Below are positions 38,901 to 51,792 of a stretch of DNA of 64,000 nucleotides, piece after piece. How positions within the stretch are numbered: the stretch's first letter is position 1; the number at the start of each line of letters is the position of its first letter. A program made the translations under genes and the position numbers. The stretch spans positions 19,749,266 through 19,813,265 of the forward strand of contig NC_036443.1 of NCBI RefSeq assembly GCF_002775205.1. The letters are read 5' to 3'. Under the pieces are notes generated by a model. It saw only the letters and a program-made list of their open reading frames with translations, was not told the origin of the DNA and did no database searches. This stretch comes from Xiphophorus maculatus. Its lineage: Eukaryota; Chordata; Actinopteri; Cyprinodontiformes; Poeciliidae.

Positions 38901-40278
38901 TTTAGGATACTTTTATGATAATGCTTTGTAGTGAATAGCATTAGAATAACTGCAGGTCTGCAAACAATATACTTACAAAGGTGTGCTGTCCCATTTATCT
39001 CTCACATTGAGGTCCACATCCCTTTGTTCAACAAGGTACCTTAAAGAGAACCATAAGGTCTGATCTGTGAGCATATTGAGTTTACCAACAGTCCTTACCC
39101 TCCCTTTTAAGGAGGATAAGGACTCCTTTTATTTACAGGCAATAAAACAAAAGAATTTATGAAAAAAATTAATCTGAGACAAACAAAACAAAACAATAAA
39201 TGCAACAAAGTAATGTTTCTTTGCAAGGACAAAAAAAAAATCTAAGTATTTTGTTTGAAATGTCTATTTTAATTTGTACCACTACTCTGAAATTCATTTC
39301 TATAAATGTAATTTCTGTATAATTATTATTATTATCATCACTATCATCATCATTATTATTACTACTACTACAGGTAATGGTCACATCGATTATTTTTTAA
39401 TGATATGTGTTTTACAGTATGGACTAATTTTATCAGGAGACGGGTTCATTATTCAGTTGTAGGCCATTTTGTTTATTTTGTCTGGATTCTTTTAACATGG
39501 TCAAAAATAAAGTCTTTTCCAAACAACACTTGACAGTAAAGTAGTACTAAATCCATATTTAACACTTAATTTACCCATAAAGTAAAATTACATATTGAAT
39601 AAAATGGCAATATTTTAAAATGTATTTTAATAAAAATGTCTACATAAAAAAATGCATTAACAGTGACTTAGCTGTGCACGTTGTTAGTATTTATCTGATG
39701 GGTGAAAATGTCTTTCCAGTTATTTATAAAGCACCTTAAAATAACCGGAGGTCCAGAAAGTGCTGTACATACACACTATCAAAAATCGATACGTTACACA
39801 CAGTTGAAATAGACAAATTAAGATAGTTAAATTAGAGTAGAACGTGCAAAATGCTTCAGCAAATAAATGTTTTAAGACAAAAACCGAAAATGTATCTTAT
39901 AGAAAAAGGCCTGATGCTATATATCGCTGGAAAATACAGCAATAGCAATATTAAAGACTTTAATGTTAAATATTGCACACACAAACTCTGACCTACAAAC
40001 GTTAGCCTGACAAGCTGGGTCATCGGCGCTAATGTTAGCAATCTTCCGCTTCTGCTTCTGAGCAAAACATCGTTTAACAGCAGTTAACGGGACAGGACAG
40101 GGCTAATTATTATTTTCGTTTGCTTTATCGCACATCTATGCCAGGTGTCAGCCTGATGAAGCAGATGCTTGTGAAACAGTGTTTCTGCAAACCAAAACGA
40201 CGTTAACAGAGCCGCTGGTTACCTGACTCTACAAATGTCGCCCTTTCTGCAACTACTAAACAAGTCGTACACATCCAT
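35946..40278 (-). CDS. abtb1: Ankyrin repeat and BTB/POZ domain-containing protein 1
   Basis: Cytoplasmic BTB adaptor protein of the BPOZ type. Twelve coding exons (minus): 40223-40278, 38977-39039, 38823-38878, 38566-38710, 38282-38441, 38140-38185, 37875-37991, 37618-37730, 37441-37539, 37186-37353, 36621-36821, 35946-36152. They sum to 1431 nt (476 aa; human is 478) with all phases consistent and canonical GT-AG borders. Key motifs are the N terminus MDVYDLFSSCRKGDICRVR; ankyrin repeats with DKWDSTPLYYACLCGHEELV; a first BTB domain (GQHSDVNFLVHGQMFAAHRC); a second BTB domain (DICFRVEGFDFLCHKAFFCG); and the C-terminal DDIRFHIASNVQTYSAIEEA. There are no stops or frameshifts. The start codon matches the family. 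The foldback element begins 186 bp upstream of this ATG. Confidence 0.96.
39317..39372. repeat. ATT/ATC trinucleotide repeat
   Basis: Imperfect ATT, ATC and ACT trinucleotide run in the first abtb1 intron. Confidence 0.7.
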
Positions 40279-40463
40279 GGCCGCCTCGGAGTTCTCGGTC
40301 CTCTGAAATGCATTGAGACGGCCTGTCTGCCGGACAGGTGGGTGATGGTTTGGTGTGGCTGCAGGTGGAGCTCGACGGACGAACAGAAAGTTGACTGTCT
40401 CACACCTTGTTGACAAATCGCCGCTGCAGCCTCTTCGAAGCCTCTGTGTTTTCGTTAAAGGGG
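40279..40463 (-). promoter_or_regulatory. abtb1 5' UTR and remaining proximal promoter
   Basis: Comparatively GC-rich 185 bp with several CpGs (GACGGCCTGTCTGCCGGAC, CTCGACGGACG), TATA-less, between the abtb1 ATG and the foldback. It is probably the surviving core promoter and leader. Confidence 0.45.
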
Positions 40464-43409
40464 CCGGTGTTATGCCCAAAAATGCATGCCTGCCGAGAAT
40501 TGCATCCCCTGTCGCGGGAGCGCGCATCTTTCTAAACACTCGCATTTTAATGAGGAAACGGACCGAAGACGAAACTTTTAAAGATATTCGTAACAATATC
40601 ACGTTTCTTAAACATGTCAGCCTTAAAACGATGGGTTTTATATCGCAGATTAATTGAAATAAATACGGTTTTTACACATTTATTGAGACAAATGAGTCGA
40701 ACGTTTTTCAGTCCGTGTCTGAAGAAAATGCTCTGCGCATTTGGTTTGAAATTTCCCGATTTTTCTTTTAACATCATATTAGCTTAAAGTATTACAAAAC
40801 AGAGGCCCATTATGTAGAACATTTTGTATCATGCTTAACTGTCTAGCATATTAATGTAGAGGGGATGCATTTTAATGACTGAGCCTGCCAATATTTGTAT
40901 CCCCTGTCTATTGTTGATATGAAACGTAAAGCAGTTGCACAGAGAATAAGTGTCATTACGTAGAAAAGGTGAAGTCCCTCTTAACTCTTCATTTTTTCAA
41001 GTTAGCAGAGGGATGCATTTTCTGGCATAGCAAATTATTACCTTGCCAATATGTGTAGGCCTTATATATTTTCCACAAATATAATTCTACTGATACAAAA
41101 TGTATACCAGCAGTTCATAAAACAAGTGTGATTGTATAGAAAAAGTAATTTCACTCTTGACTCTTTATTTCTCCATGTAAGCAGGGGATGCATGTACAGC
41201 AAAGCCTATTATTAGCCTGCCAAAATATGCATGGCCTCTCCATGTTCTTCAAATATTATCCTATCGATATAAAACCCATACCAGTAATTCATAGAACATC
41301 TCTGATTATGTAGAAAAGGTGAAATCCCTCTTTAATTCTTTATTTATCCAAGTTAGGAGGGGATGCATTTTTTGGCAATATGGATGTCGAGCCTGCCAAA
41401 ATATGCATGCCCTATCTATTTTTCTCAAATTTTATCCTATTGCTATGAAACTTATACCAGCAGTTCATACAACTACTCTGATTATGTAGAAAAAGTTATT
41501 TCACTCTAAACTCTTTATTTATCCAAGTTAGCAGGGGATGCATTTTTTGGCAATATGGATGTCGAGCCTGCCAAAATATGCATGCCCTATCTATTTTTCT
41601 CAAATATAATCCTATTGATATGAAACTTATACCAGTAGCTCATAGAACATGTGTGATTATGTAGAAAAAGTTATTCCACTTTTAACACTTTATTTCTCCA
41701 TTTTAGAAGGGGATGCATTTTACAGCAAAGCCTATTATTAGCCTGCCAAAATATGCATGCCCTACCTATTTTCCTCAAATGTTATCCTACTGATATGAAA
41801 CTTATACCAGTAGCTCATAGAACATGTGTGATTATGTAGAAAAAGTTATTCCACTTTTAACACTTTATTTCTCCATTTTAGAAGGGGATGCATTTTACAG
41901 CAAAGCCTATTATTAGCCTGCCAAAATATGCATGCCCTACCTATTTTCCTCAAATGTTATCCTATTGCTATGAAATTCATACCAGCTGTTCATACAACTA
42001 CTCTGATTATGTAGAAAAAGTTATTTCACTCTAAACTCTTTATTTATCCAAGTTAGCAGGGGATGCATTTTTTGGCAATATGGATGTCGAGCCTGCCAAA
42101 ATATGCATGCCCTACCTATTTTCCTCAAATGTTATCCTATTGCTATAAAATTCATACCAGCTGTTCATACAACTACTCTGATTATGTAGAAAAAGTTATT
42201 TCACTCTAAACTCTTTATTTATCCAAGTTAGCAGGGATGCATTTTTTGGCAATATGGATGTCGAGCCTGCCAAAATATGCATGCCCTACCTATTTTCCTC
42301 AAATGTTATCCTATTGCTATAAAATTCATACCAGCTGTTCATACAACTACTCTGATTATGTAGAAAAAGTTATTTCACTCTAAACTCTTTATTTATCCAA
42401 GTTAGCAGGGATGCATTTTTTGGCAATATGGATGTCGAGCCTGCCAAAATATGCATGCCCTACCTATTTTCCTCAAATTTTATCCTATTGATTTAAAACT
42501 TATATCAGCAGTTCATAGAACAAGTGTGATTTTGTAGAAAAAGCTATTTCACTCTAAACTCTTTATTTCTCCATTTTAGCAGGGGATGCATTTTACGGCA
42601 AAGCCTATTATTAGCCTGCCAAAATATGCATGCCCCCTCTATTTTTCTCAAATATAATCCTATTGATATGAAACTTATACCAGTAGTTCATAGAACAAGT
42701 GTGATTATGTAGAAAAAGCTATTTCACTCTAAACTCTTTATTTATCCAAGTTAGCAGGGGATGCATTTTTTGGCAGAGCCTATTATTAGCCTGCCAAAAT
42801 ATGCATGCCCCCTCTATTTTTCTCAAATATTATCCTACTGATATGAAACGTATACCAGTAGGTCATAGAACATGTGTGATTATGTAGAAAAAGCTATTTC
42901 ACTCTAAACTCTTTATTTCTCCATTTTAGCAGGGGATGCATTTTACGGCAGAGCCTATTATTAGCCTGCCAAAATATGCATGTCCCCTCTATTTTTCCTC
43001 AAATGTTATCCTATTGATATGAAACTCATACCAGTAGCTAAGAGGATAAGTGTAATTATGTAGAAAAGGTAAAATCCCTCTTGACTCTTTATTTTTTCAA
43101 GCTAGGAGGGGGATGCATTTCTTGGCAATATCGAATTTGAGCCTGCCGATATTTGCATGCCATACCTATTTTCCCCAAATATCATCCTATTGATATAAAA
43201 CTCATACCAGCAGTTAAGGGAACAAATGTGATTATGTAGAAAATGTTATTTCTTTATTATCGCTATTGCAAGGATACTGAAGGAAATAAATCTGACAATG
43301 CATCTTTGCTAAATGTAAAGCATGCACAAACCATTCTTATTTTGGTTTAACATAAAAATTAAATCACTTTGTTTTCATTAATTTCAACAAAAGAATATTC
43401 ATAACAAAA
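40464..43409 (+). repeat. Left foldback arm with about 14 tandem monomers
   Basis: Outer part 40464-40850, then tandem monomers from about 40860 to 43210 with a ~175-bp period. Each is marked by GGGGATGCATTTT and TGCCAAAATATGCATGCCC. The inner part 43215-43409 is unique and matches the right arm. Two neighbouring monomers (near 42233 and 42410) lack one G of GGGG, a sign of local duplication. Confidence 0.9.
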
Positions 43410-45594
43410 ATCTTTGGAAAACCAATTAAGTCAACAAAAATTATGTCACATGTTTAAACTGAAAATCCACTGAACTGCAGTCATTAAAGATTTAGATTGG
43501 TACAAACATAAAATCTATAAACACATTGCACAGCAGTAGTCTGTTTCGGTTTGTGGGACCTTAATGCAGCCTTGGTGGTACCACCAGTTGCATCTGTCAC
43601 ATGTGATCTGTAAATAAATAATACAAAATGGTCAAATAACAACATAAAGAATGTTTTCTTTTAGCTCCTTATCTGTTTACTGAAGGTGATTTTGGGTTTT
43701 GTCAACATAAAGCTTCTTCTTAATTATCAATATATGATTGGTAGAACTTTATTTGAGGAGATGACAGCATGTTCCTGACATGTATGGAGATAAAAAAATT
43801 CTAGGACCACAAGCAACTGTGTTTAATGTTTTACGACTGTACTTAAAAAAAAAAAAAACTTAAGCTACTTCCCACTTACCTGCCTTGGGTGTTTATTTAT
43901 TTTATTATGATTTATTTTTGTATATCTACATACTTTGCAACTATTTTAAGGATGGTATATGGTTTGCTTGAATTGATTTTTCACTGCATTACATTGTTGT
44001 CTTACCCACATGTGATCTTCTGTGTCCTCACTGTCACAGTGTCTGCAGAGTCTGTAGAGTCTCCACTGACTCTACAGAAAAACAAACCGCATCTTTAAAT
44101 CAATGTTATAAAACAATCTTAATGGTATTTTTTGCGTTTTTTTTTTCTTTTAAATAATTCCATTTGTTAGTGTTCTTTTGAAAGTGGAACAATAATCCTC
44201 TGTGTAGATCTCAGTTGTCTAATCATCCCTTTTTGATAATGTCTGGTCTCATAAACAAATACAAGTAATAGAAACTGTACATCATATTGGCATATTGTCT
44301 GTCTATTTATGAATTGAAACACACATGTATTTAAGGTATTTCTGGGATTTATGGTAAAAGAAAGCATCACTTAGTGTTTACTTTTTTATAATTTTCTCCA
44401 ACTTAAGCCACTGAAGGTATAAAAATGGCATTCAGAAAATTTTAATATGTCTACATATATATGTGTGTACATCTTGTGAAATTTGTCATTTTGTAAATGT
44501 TAATTTTATGAAAACACAGTAATGAATATAATGGTTCACATAATACATCTCATTCCAGTTTTGTACTTTCACAAACTGCAAGTCCTTTTTGTTTATTAAG
44601 TTACATTAAAGCTACTCAAGAAAAGTGTACGTAATTGTATCCTAGAACAATTTTAAGTTTGTTGATTATGTTTTTTGCCTCAACAGTTATTGGGCTGTGT
44701 TATGTGTAATTTATTTATTAGAGATCAAGGCCAGGTGTATTGAAATGTTCTTCACTAATTGAATTTGACATAAACACTGACCTGATTGTACTTCACACAT
44801 CTGCAAAGTTCAATATTTTAATATTTCTAATTAGATAAAATAGCTGACCTAACACAATTTTTTTGTGCGTGCATGATTTTACACACAACATAGTATCCCA
44901 CCCACATAGGAACTGAATAAAAAACATGTCAAAAGACACCTGATTCTGAGAGAAGTGTGGAAGAAATGTTGAGTCGCATGGTATTAACAGCTTCTGCTGT
45001 TGATGGAAAGTTCTGGTCCTTGTTTTCCAGTATGCACTCTGCAAACCGTAAAGGCAAATATATTTTTTTGAAAAAAGAAAGAAGAGTAACAGCGGACTCA
45101 TTACAAAGACAAAATATTTGTCAAAGTATTAGATTGTCATATAGAGGTCATGACATTTATGAATAATTAGACATTTTTGCTATACTTATTTCAGACTCTT
45201 TCCATTGTCATTAAAATAAATCAACCATGTAATAAAGCAATATAATTCATAAACTACATTATATTTCAGGCAGAAATGCACAGTTTAAGTTGTTAAGCCA
45301 AAGCTGTTCATCATCTTAAAAGTTCTACTCCTACAAAATAGCATTAGATTAATGGCAATGTGATTATTAGAAAACCACTTTCATATTAATCTTTTTTTCA
45401 CAACATCAAAAACGTAAACAAGCATGTATACCAATATATTGATATATAATTCTATCTATCTTCAGACATAGATAGATATACATGTATGTGGAAAGAGACA
45501 GAACAGTACACATAAAGGTTATATAAATTGATTTGTAAACAGGCAATGTTCTACATTACATAAGAAATATAAGTAATCATAGTCAAGTATATAC

Positions 45595-45746
<152 letters not shown>

Positions 45747-45769
45747 TGTATATAAAAACATAAAACCAC

Positions 45770-46212
45770 AGCTGCCCAAATCACGGCAGAATTAAATGTG
45801 CACCTCAACTCCCCTGTTTCCACCAAAACTGTCCGTCGGGAGCACCACAGGGTCAATATACACGGCCGGGCTGCTATAGCCAAACCTTTGGTCACTCGTG
45901 CCAATGCCAAACGTCGGTTTCAATGGTGCGAGAAACGCAAATTTTGGGCTGTGGACAATATGAAACATGTATTGTTCTCTGATGAGTCCACCTTTACTGT
46001 TTTCCCCACATCCGGGAGAGTTACAGTGTGGAGAAGCCCCAAAGAAGAGTACCACCCAGACTGTTGCATGCCCAGAGTGAAGCATGGGGGTGGCTCAGTG
46101 ATGGTTTGGGCTGCCATATCATGGCATTCCCTTGGCTCCATACTTGTGCTAGATGGGCGCGTCACTGCCAAGGACTACCGAACCATTCTGGAGGACCATG
46201 TGCATCCATGTA
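45770..46212 (+). pseudogene. Tc1-like transposase fragment
   Basis: An open frame without internal stops encodes the middle of a Tc1-type DDE transposase: [17 protein letters not shown], then KHVLFSDESTF (second catalytic Asp region), WRSPKEEYHPDCCMP and KHGGGSVMVWAAISW. The N-terminal DNA-binding part, the last catalytic residue region and both terminal repeats are missing. TA tracts bound it on both sides. It lies in the intron between exons B and C of the Ulp1-PHD gene, so it came later. Confidence 0.85.
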
Positions 46213-46515
46213 TATATACATATATATATATATATATTTAAACAGCACTTACTTTAAGGGCAAACACACCACATGAAACCACACCTTCCTGGATGGCATG
46301 TTATACTGTTTCACATTTCCACATTGACACTTTCATCCCTTTGCTTCTCATAAATGTCCTTGTTGAGAGGATAAAATGTTAAATTAACATTCTAGTTATC
46401 CAATTATGACATTTTTTATTATAATAAACAATAATTGTTCTTGTTTTTCTCACCTTGTTACTTCCAAGCACCTCTTCACATCTTTTTGGGACTCTCCAAG
46501 TGAGTTAAGGAAACC

Positions 46516-49500
46516 TTTTGTTATGAATATTCTTTTGTTGAAATTAATGAAAACAAAGTGATTTAATTTTTATGTTAAACCAAAATAAGAATGGTTTGTG
46601 CATGCTTTACATTTAGCAAAGATGCATTGTCAGATTTATTTCCTTCAGTATCCTTGCAATAGCGATAATAAAGAAATAACATTTTCTACATAATCACATT
46701 TGTTCCCTTAACTGCTGGTATGAGTTTTATATCAATAGGATGATATTTGGGGAAAATAGGTATGGCATGCAAATATCGGCAGGCTCAAATTCGATATTGC
46801 CAAGAAATGCATCCCCCTCCTAGCTTGAAAAAATAAAGAGTCAAGAGGGATTTTACCTTTTCTACATAATTACACTTATCCTCTTAGCTACTGGTATGAG
46901 TTTCATATCAATAGGATAACATTTGAGGAAAAATAGAGGGGACATGCATATTTTGGCAGGCTAATAATAGGCTCTGCCGTAAAATGCATCCCCTGCTAAA
47001 ATGGAGAAATAAAGAGTTTAGAGTGAAATAGCTTTTTCTACATAATCACACATGTTCTATGACCTACTGGTATACGTTTCATATCAATAGGATTATATTT
47101 GAGAAAAATAGAGGGGGCATGCATATTTTGGCAGGCTAATAATAGGCTCTGCCGTAAAATGCATCCCCTGCTAAAATAGAGAAATAAAGAGTTAAGAGTG
47201 GAATAACTTTTTCTACATAATCACACTTGTTCTATGAACTGCTGGTATAAGTTTCATATCAATAGGATTATATTTGAGAAAAATAGAGGGGGCATGCATA
47301 TTTTGGCAGGCTAATAATAGGCTCTGCCGTAAAATGCATCCCCTTCTAAAATGGAGAAATAAAGAGTTAAGAGTGGAATAACTTTTTCTACATAATCACA
47401 CTTGTTCTATGAACTGCTGGTATAAGTTTCATATCAATAGGATTATATTTGAGAAAAATAGAGGGGGCATGCATATTTTGGCAGGCTAATAATAGGCTCT
47501 GCCGTAAAATGCATCCCCTGCTAAAATGGAGAAATAAAGAGTTTACAGTGAAATAACTTTTTCTACAAAATCACACTTGTTCTATGAACTGCTGATATAA
47601 GTTTTAAATCAATAGGATAAAATTTGAGGAAAATAGGTAGGGCATGCATATTTTGGCAGGCTCGACATCCATATTGCCAAAAAATGCATCCCCTGCTAAC
47701 TTGGATAAATAAAGAGTTTAGAGTGAAATAACTTTTTCTACATAATCAGAGTAGTTGTATGAACAGCTGGTATGAATTTCATAGCAATAGGATAACATTT
47801 GAGGAAAATAGGTAGGGCATGCATATTTTGGCAGGCTCGACATCCATATTGCCAAAAAATGCATCCCCTGCTAACTTGGATAAATAAAGAGTTTAGAGTG
47901 AAATAACTTTTTCTACATAATCAGAGTAGTTGTATGAACAGCTGGTATGAATTTCATAGCAATAGGATAACATTTGAGGAAAATAGGTAGGGCATGCATA
48001 TTTTGGCAGGCTCGACATCCATATTGCCAAAAAATGCATCCCCTGCTAACTTGGATAAATAAAGAGTTTAGAGTGAAATAACTTTTTCTACATAATCAGA
48101 GTAGTTGTATGAACAGCTGGTATGAATTTCATAGCAATAGGATAACATTTGAGGAAAATAGGTAGGGCATGCATATTTTGGCAGGCTCGACATCCATATT
48201 GCCAAAAAATGCATCCCCTGCTAACTTGGATAAATAAAGAGTTTAGAGTGAAATAACTTTTTCTACATAATCAGAGTAGTTGTATGAACAGCTGGTATGA
48301 ATTTCATAGCAATAGGATAACATTTGAGGAAAATAGGTAGGGCATGCATATTTTGGCAGGCTCGACATCCATATTGCCAAAAAATGCATCCCCTGCTAAC
48401 TTGGATAAATAAAGAGTTTAGAGTGAAATAACTTTTTCTACATAATCAGAGTAGTTGTATGAACAGCTGGTATGAATTTCATAGCAATAGGATAACATTT
48501 GAGGAAAATAGGTAGGGCATGCATATTTTGGCAGGCTCGACATCCATATTGCCAAAAAATGCATCCCCTGCTAACTTGGATAAATAAAGAGTTTAGAGTG
48601 AAATAACTTTTTCTACATAATCAGAGTAGTTGTATGAACAGCTGGTATGAATTTCATAGCAATAGGATAACATTTGAGGAAAATAGGTAGGGCATGCATA
48701 TTTTGGCAGGCTCGACATCCATATTGCCAAAAAATGCATCCCTGCTAACTTGGATAAATAAAGAGTTTAGAGTGAAATAACTTTTTCTACATAATCAGAG
48801 TAGTTGTATGAACAGCTGGTATGAATTTCATAGCAATAGGATAACATTTGAGGAAAATAGGTAGGGCATGCATATTTTGGCAGGCTCGACATCCATATTG
48901 CCAAAAAATGCATCCCCTGCTAACTTGGATAAATAAAGAGTTTAGAGTGAAATAACTTTTTCTACATAATCAGAGTAGTTGTATGAACAGCTGGTATGAA
49001 TTTCATAGCAATAGGATAACATTTGAGGAAAATAGGTAGGGCATGCATATTTTGGCAGGCTCGACATCCATATTGCCAAAAAATGCATCCCCTGCTAACT
49101 TGGATAAATAAAGAGTTTAGAGTGAAATAACTTTTTCTACATAATCAGAGTAGTTGTATGAACAGCTGGTATGAATTTCATAGCAATAGGATAACATTTG
49201 AGGAAAATAGGTAGGGCATGCATATTTTGGCAGGCTCGACATCCATATTGCCAAAAAATGCATCCCCTGCTAACTTGGATAAATAAAGAGTTTAGAGTGA
49301 AATAACTTTTTCTACATAATCAGAGTAGTTGTATGAACAGCTGGTATGAATTTCATAGCAATAGGATAACATTTGAGGAAAATAGGTAGGGCATGCATAT
49401 TTTGGCAGGCTCGACATCCATATTGCCAAAAAATGCATCCCCTGCTAACTTGGATAAATAAAGAGTTTAGAGTGAAATAACTTTTTCTACATAATCAGAG

Positions 49501-50873
49501 TAGTTGTATGAACAGCTGGTATGAATTTCATAGCAATAGGATAACATTTGAGGAAAATAGGTAGGGCATGCATATTTTGGCAGGCTAATAATAGGCTTTG
49601 CTGTAAAATGCATCCCCTTCTAAAATGGAGAAATAAAGTGTTAAAAGTGGAATAACTTTTTCTACATAATCACACATGTTCTATGAGCTACTGGTATAAG
49701 TTTCATATCAATAGGATTATATTTGAGAAAAATAGATAGGGCATGCATATTTTGGCAGGCTCGACATCCATATTGCCAAAAAATGCATCCCCTGCTAACT
49801 TGGATAAATAAAGAGTTTATAGTGAAATAACTTTTTCTACATAATCAGAGTAGTTGTATGAACTGCTGGTATAAGTTTCATAGCAATAGGATAAAATTTG
49901 AGAAAAATAGATAGGGCATGCATATTTTGGCAGGCTCGACATCCATATTGCCAAAAAATGCATCCCCTGCTAACTTGGATAAATAAAGAATTAAAGAGGG
50001 ATTTCACCTTTTCTACATAATCAGAGATGTTCTATGAATTACTGGTATGGGTTTTATATCGATAGGATAATATTTGAAGAACATGGAGAGGCCATGCATA
50101 TTTTGGCAGGCTAATAATAGGCTTTGCTGTACATGCATCCCCTGCTTACATGGAGAAATAAAGAGTCAAGAGTGAAATTACTTTTTCTATACAATCACAC
50201 TTGTTTTATGAACTGCTGGTATACATTTTGTATCAGTAGAATTATATTTGTGGAAAATATATAAGGCCTACATATATTGGCAAGGTAATAATTTGCTATG
50301 CCAGAAAATGCATCCCTCTGCTAACTTGAAAAAATAAAGAGTTAAGAGGGACTTCACCTTTTCTACGTAATGACACTTATTCTCTGTGCAACTGCTTTAC
50401 GTTTCATATCAACAATAGACAGGGGATACAAATATTGGCAGGCTCAGTCATTAAAATGCATCCCCTCTACATTAATATGCTAGACAGTTAAGCATGATAT
50501 AAAATGTTCTACATAATGGGCCTCTGTTTTGTAATACTTTAAGCTAATATGATGTTAAAAGAAAAATCGGGAAATTTCAAACCAAATGCGGAGAGCATTT
50601 TCTTCAGACACGGACTGAAAAACGTTCGACTCATTTGTCTCAATAAATGTGTAAAAACCGTATTTATTTCAATTAATCTGCGATATAAAACCCATCGTTT
50701 TAAGGCTGACATGTTTAAGAAACGTGATATTGTTACGAATATCTTTAAAAGTTTCGTCTTCGGTCATATTTCAGTCCGTTTCCTCATTAAAATGCGAGAG
50801 TTTAGAAAGATGCGCGCTCCCGCGACAGGGGATGCAATTCTCGGCAGGCATGCATTTTTGGGCATAACACCGG
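46516..50873 (-). repeat. Right foldback arm with about 22 tandem monomers
   Basis: Inverse of the left arm but longer by about eight monomers (4358 versus 2946 bp). The monomers between about 47640 and 49560 are almost identical to one another, implying recent array expansion. The outer part 50490-50873 keeps the same sequence as the left outer part except for small changes, including an 11-bp insertion near 50765. Confidence 0.9.
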
Positions 50874-51587
50874 TCACGTGACTACCAAGGTTACTTCAGT
50901 TGACTTACGGAAATGTCATAACCCGAGAAGCCGAGACAAGAACACGTGTGAGATATGTTGTTAATTCTACGGTAATGTTACAAATAATTTCGAAATTTTT
51001 GTATCTTTTTATTTAGATACTAAAAGAATATTTTTTACAAGAGTTAATTTAACAGACCGAGTTTTTTTTCTCTATAATTTGGGAATAATCGAGCTAACTT
51101 GTGTAACTTGAATGCAGCACATGTCAATGCGTTCAATCGTCCTCAAAACAAGATTTTAAAACACAATTGTACAAAGACAAAAAGATATAGGTATAAAATA
51201 TTGGCTATTTATTGTTTAAATATATTTTCCGTTTTTATCTTTATTTTTCTTGCTGTTTTGTGAACAATTACAACTGAACGTGATCAGAACATTATGCTCA
51301 GCATTTTGCTTGGTGACTTACAGCAAAAGTGTTAACTTCAGCATGTTTCATGTGCTCAATATAGATGTCCCAGCAAACAAATAAATTATTTATATGTTTT
51401 ACTTACAGTAAAGGAGCATGTTTAAAATAATTCATGGACATTGGAAAGTTTGAATGTGTGGGAAAGTTTAAGGTTTTAAAATAATCAAATTAGTCCACAC
51501 TGTAGCTTTTAATTTAAATAAGGCAAAAGTATTTCCTTTAATAAATACTTTTGCTTTAGGGGATATTTTTTGCTACATACTATATAC
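50874..51587. other. Flank between foldback and dnase1l4-like gene
   Basis: Begins with TCACGTGACT, a CACGTG E-box, followed by a moderately CpG-containing 80 bp that may be a promoter remnant. A donor-like CTACGGTAATG follows at about 50968, but I find no partner exon on the plus strand. Confidence 0.3.
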
Positions 51588-51630
51588 ATGGATGGATGGA
51601 CGGATGGATCGATGGATGAATGGATGGATA
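51588..51630. repeat. GGAT tetranucleotide repeat
   Basis: Imperfect (GGAT)n microsatellite. Confidence 0.8.
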
Positions 51631-51679
51631 CTACATAATAAATAAAACAGTGGTATTTGAAATCTACTAGTCACTTCAT

Positions 51680-51792
51680 TCATTCAACTGAGGCAAGTTT
51701 CTTTTTCAAATAGGAGATCTGAAGCTGAAACTTTTCTCGCTGCAGCAGCAGGATTTCTGTCTGCAAGCTCATCACTTCATCCTTCAAACTCC
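51680..51792 (-). CDS. Unassigned terminal exon encoding a coiled coil
   Basis: Minus strand, acceptor at 51793-51794 (CAG|GG), then SLKDEVMSLQTEILLLQREK and FQLQISYLKKKLASVE before a TGA at 51680-51682. The heptad-like Leu/Ile spacing predicts a short helix. Possible preceding exons ending in the same phase are at about 52203-52250 (CCENGVVVNQVAAAG) and 53003-53037. It is not part of the DNase I fold. I do not recognise the gene. It could be an alternative 3' end of the neighbouring transcript or a separate small gene. Confidence 0.35.

Noticed and set aside
41360..43120. CRISPR-like regularly spaced repeats
   Set aside because: Units are contiguous ~175-bp tandem copies with no unique spacers, in a vertebrate genome.
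50549..50881. 110-codon open frame at the outer end of the right arm, mirrored at 40547-40777
   Set aside because: The sequence is shared because the arms are inverted copies. Both the 5' context and composition look non-coding, and the left copy is already interrupted, so coding function is not supported.
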